From Neocallimastix lanati (nom. inval.) (taxonomy: Eukaryota; Neocallimastigomycota; Neocallimastigomycetes; Neocallimastigales; Neocallimastigaceae), in NCBI GenBank assembly GCA_016946835.1, contig JACVTC010000007.1:1839501-1903500 (forward strand): DNA of 64,000 nt, read 5' to 3'. A program made the translations under genes and the position numbers. The notes beneath the pieces are model-generated. The model was not told the origin of the DNA, ran no database searches, and worked only from the letters and a program-made list of their open reading frames with translations. This document shows, piece after piece, positions 63,916 through 64,000 of this stretch; the stretch's first letter is position 1, and every line of letters starts with the position of its first letter.

Positions 63916-64000
63916 TCATATAAATCATAATATATATATATATATATATTAAATTTTATGTTAAAATCGTTTTTTTTTTTTTTTTTCTATATCTTATAGT
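63916..64000. other. Window end, A/T repeats
   Basis: (TA)n and a T run only; possible intron of the LRR gene. Confidence 0.4.

Overview
The window looks like nuclear DNA of an anaerobic gut fungus (Neocallimastigomycota). Intergenic DNA is almost pure A+T with very long homopolymers and TTTTA/TAA microsatellites. Genes are small islands of higher GC with short GT-AG introns of about 65-500 nt. The decisive gene is a pyruvate formate-lyase with an N-terminal organelle-type presequence, the enzyme these fungi use for fermentative, hydrogenosomal pyruvate catabolism. The genus cannot be fixed by eye.

Layout. 1-6.2 kb: non-coding AT-rich DNA with simple repeats. 6.2-10.9 kb: dead Ty1/copia retrotransposon (+), its gag interrupted by a hairpin-rich non-coding segment. 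10.95-13.9 kb: decayed protein gene (-). 17.1-19.0 kb: eIF4A RNA helicase (+, 4 exons). 19.8-21.05 kb: huge TTTTA minisatellite abutting convergent LINE fragments (21.06-22.6 kb). 23.1-25.5 kb: pyruvate formate-lyase (-). 26.73-27.09 kb: 359-bp foldback/MITE-like element with a perfect 10-bp target-site duplication, followed by a small island of hairpins near 27.6-27.7 kb. 28.3-30.8 kb: intronless ankyrin-repeat protein (-). 32.2-33.1 kb: histone H2A with an SQEY tail (+, 4 exons). 34.3-37.1 kb: LINE copy lacking the reverse-transcriptase palm. 37.4-38.1 kb: about 650 bp of (TAA)n. 39.2-42.9 kb: 16-exon coiled-coil protein (+). 43.8-44.5 kb: prefoldin subunit 2 (-). 45.3-48.1 kb: RING+PHD protein like PHRF1 (+). 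49.7-54.2 kb: ABCC/MRP-type transporter (-, 4 exons). 57.6-61.5 kb: KCS1/IP6K-type inositol polyphosphate kinase (+, 5 exons). 62.4-63.9 kb: decaying leucine-rich-repeat gene (-).

The functional genes are unrelated housekeeping or regulatory genes: translation initiation, chromatin, chaperone, transcription-linked ubiquitin/PHD protein, inositol pyrophosphate signalling, transport and fermentation. They are not an operon or cluster. Two adjacent pairs are divergent (prefoldin/PHRF1-like and ABCC/IP6K) and may share upstream regions. The accessory content is retroelement debris and the foldback element, which is the most likely undescribed item here. All exon coordinates were derived by hand from reading frame, GT/AG sites and family similarity. 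No database search was possible.
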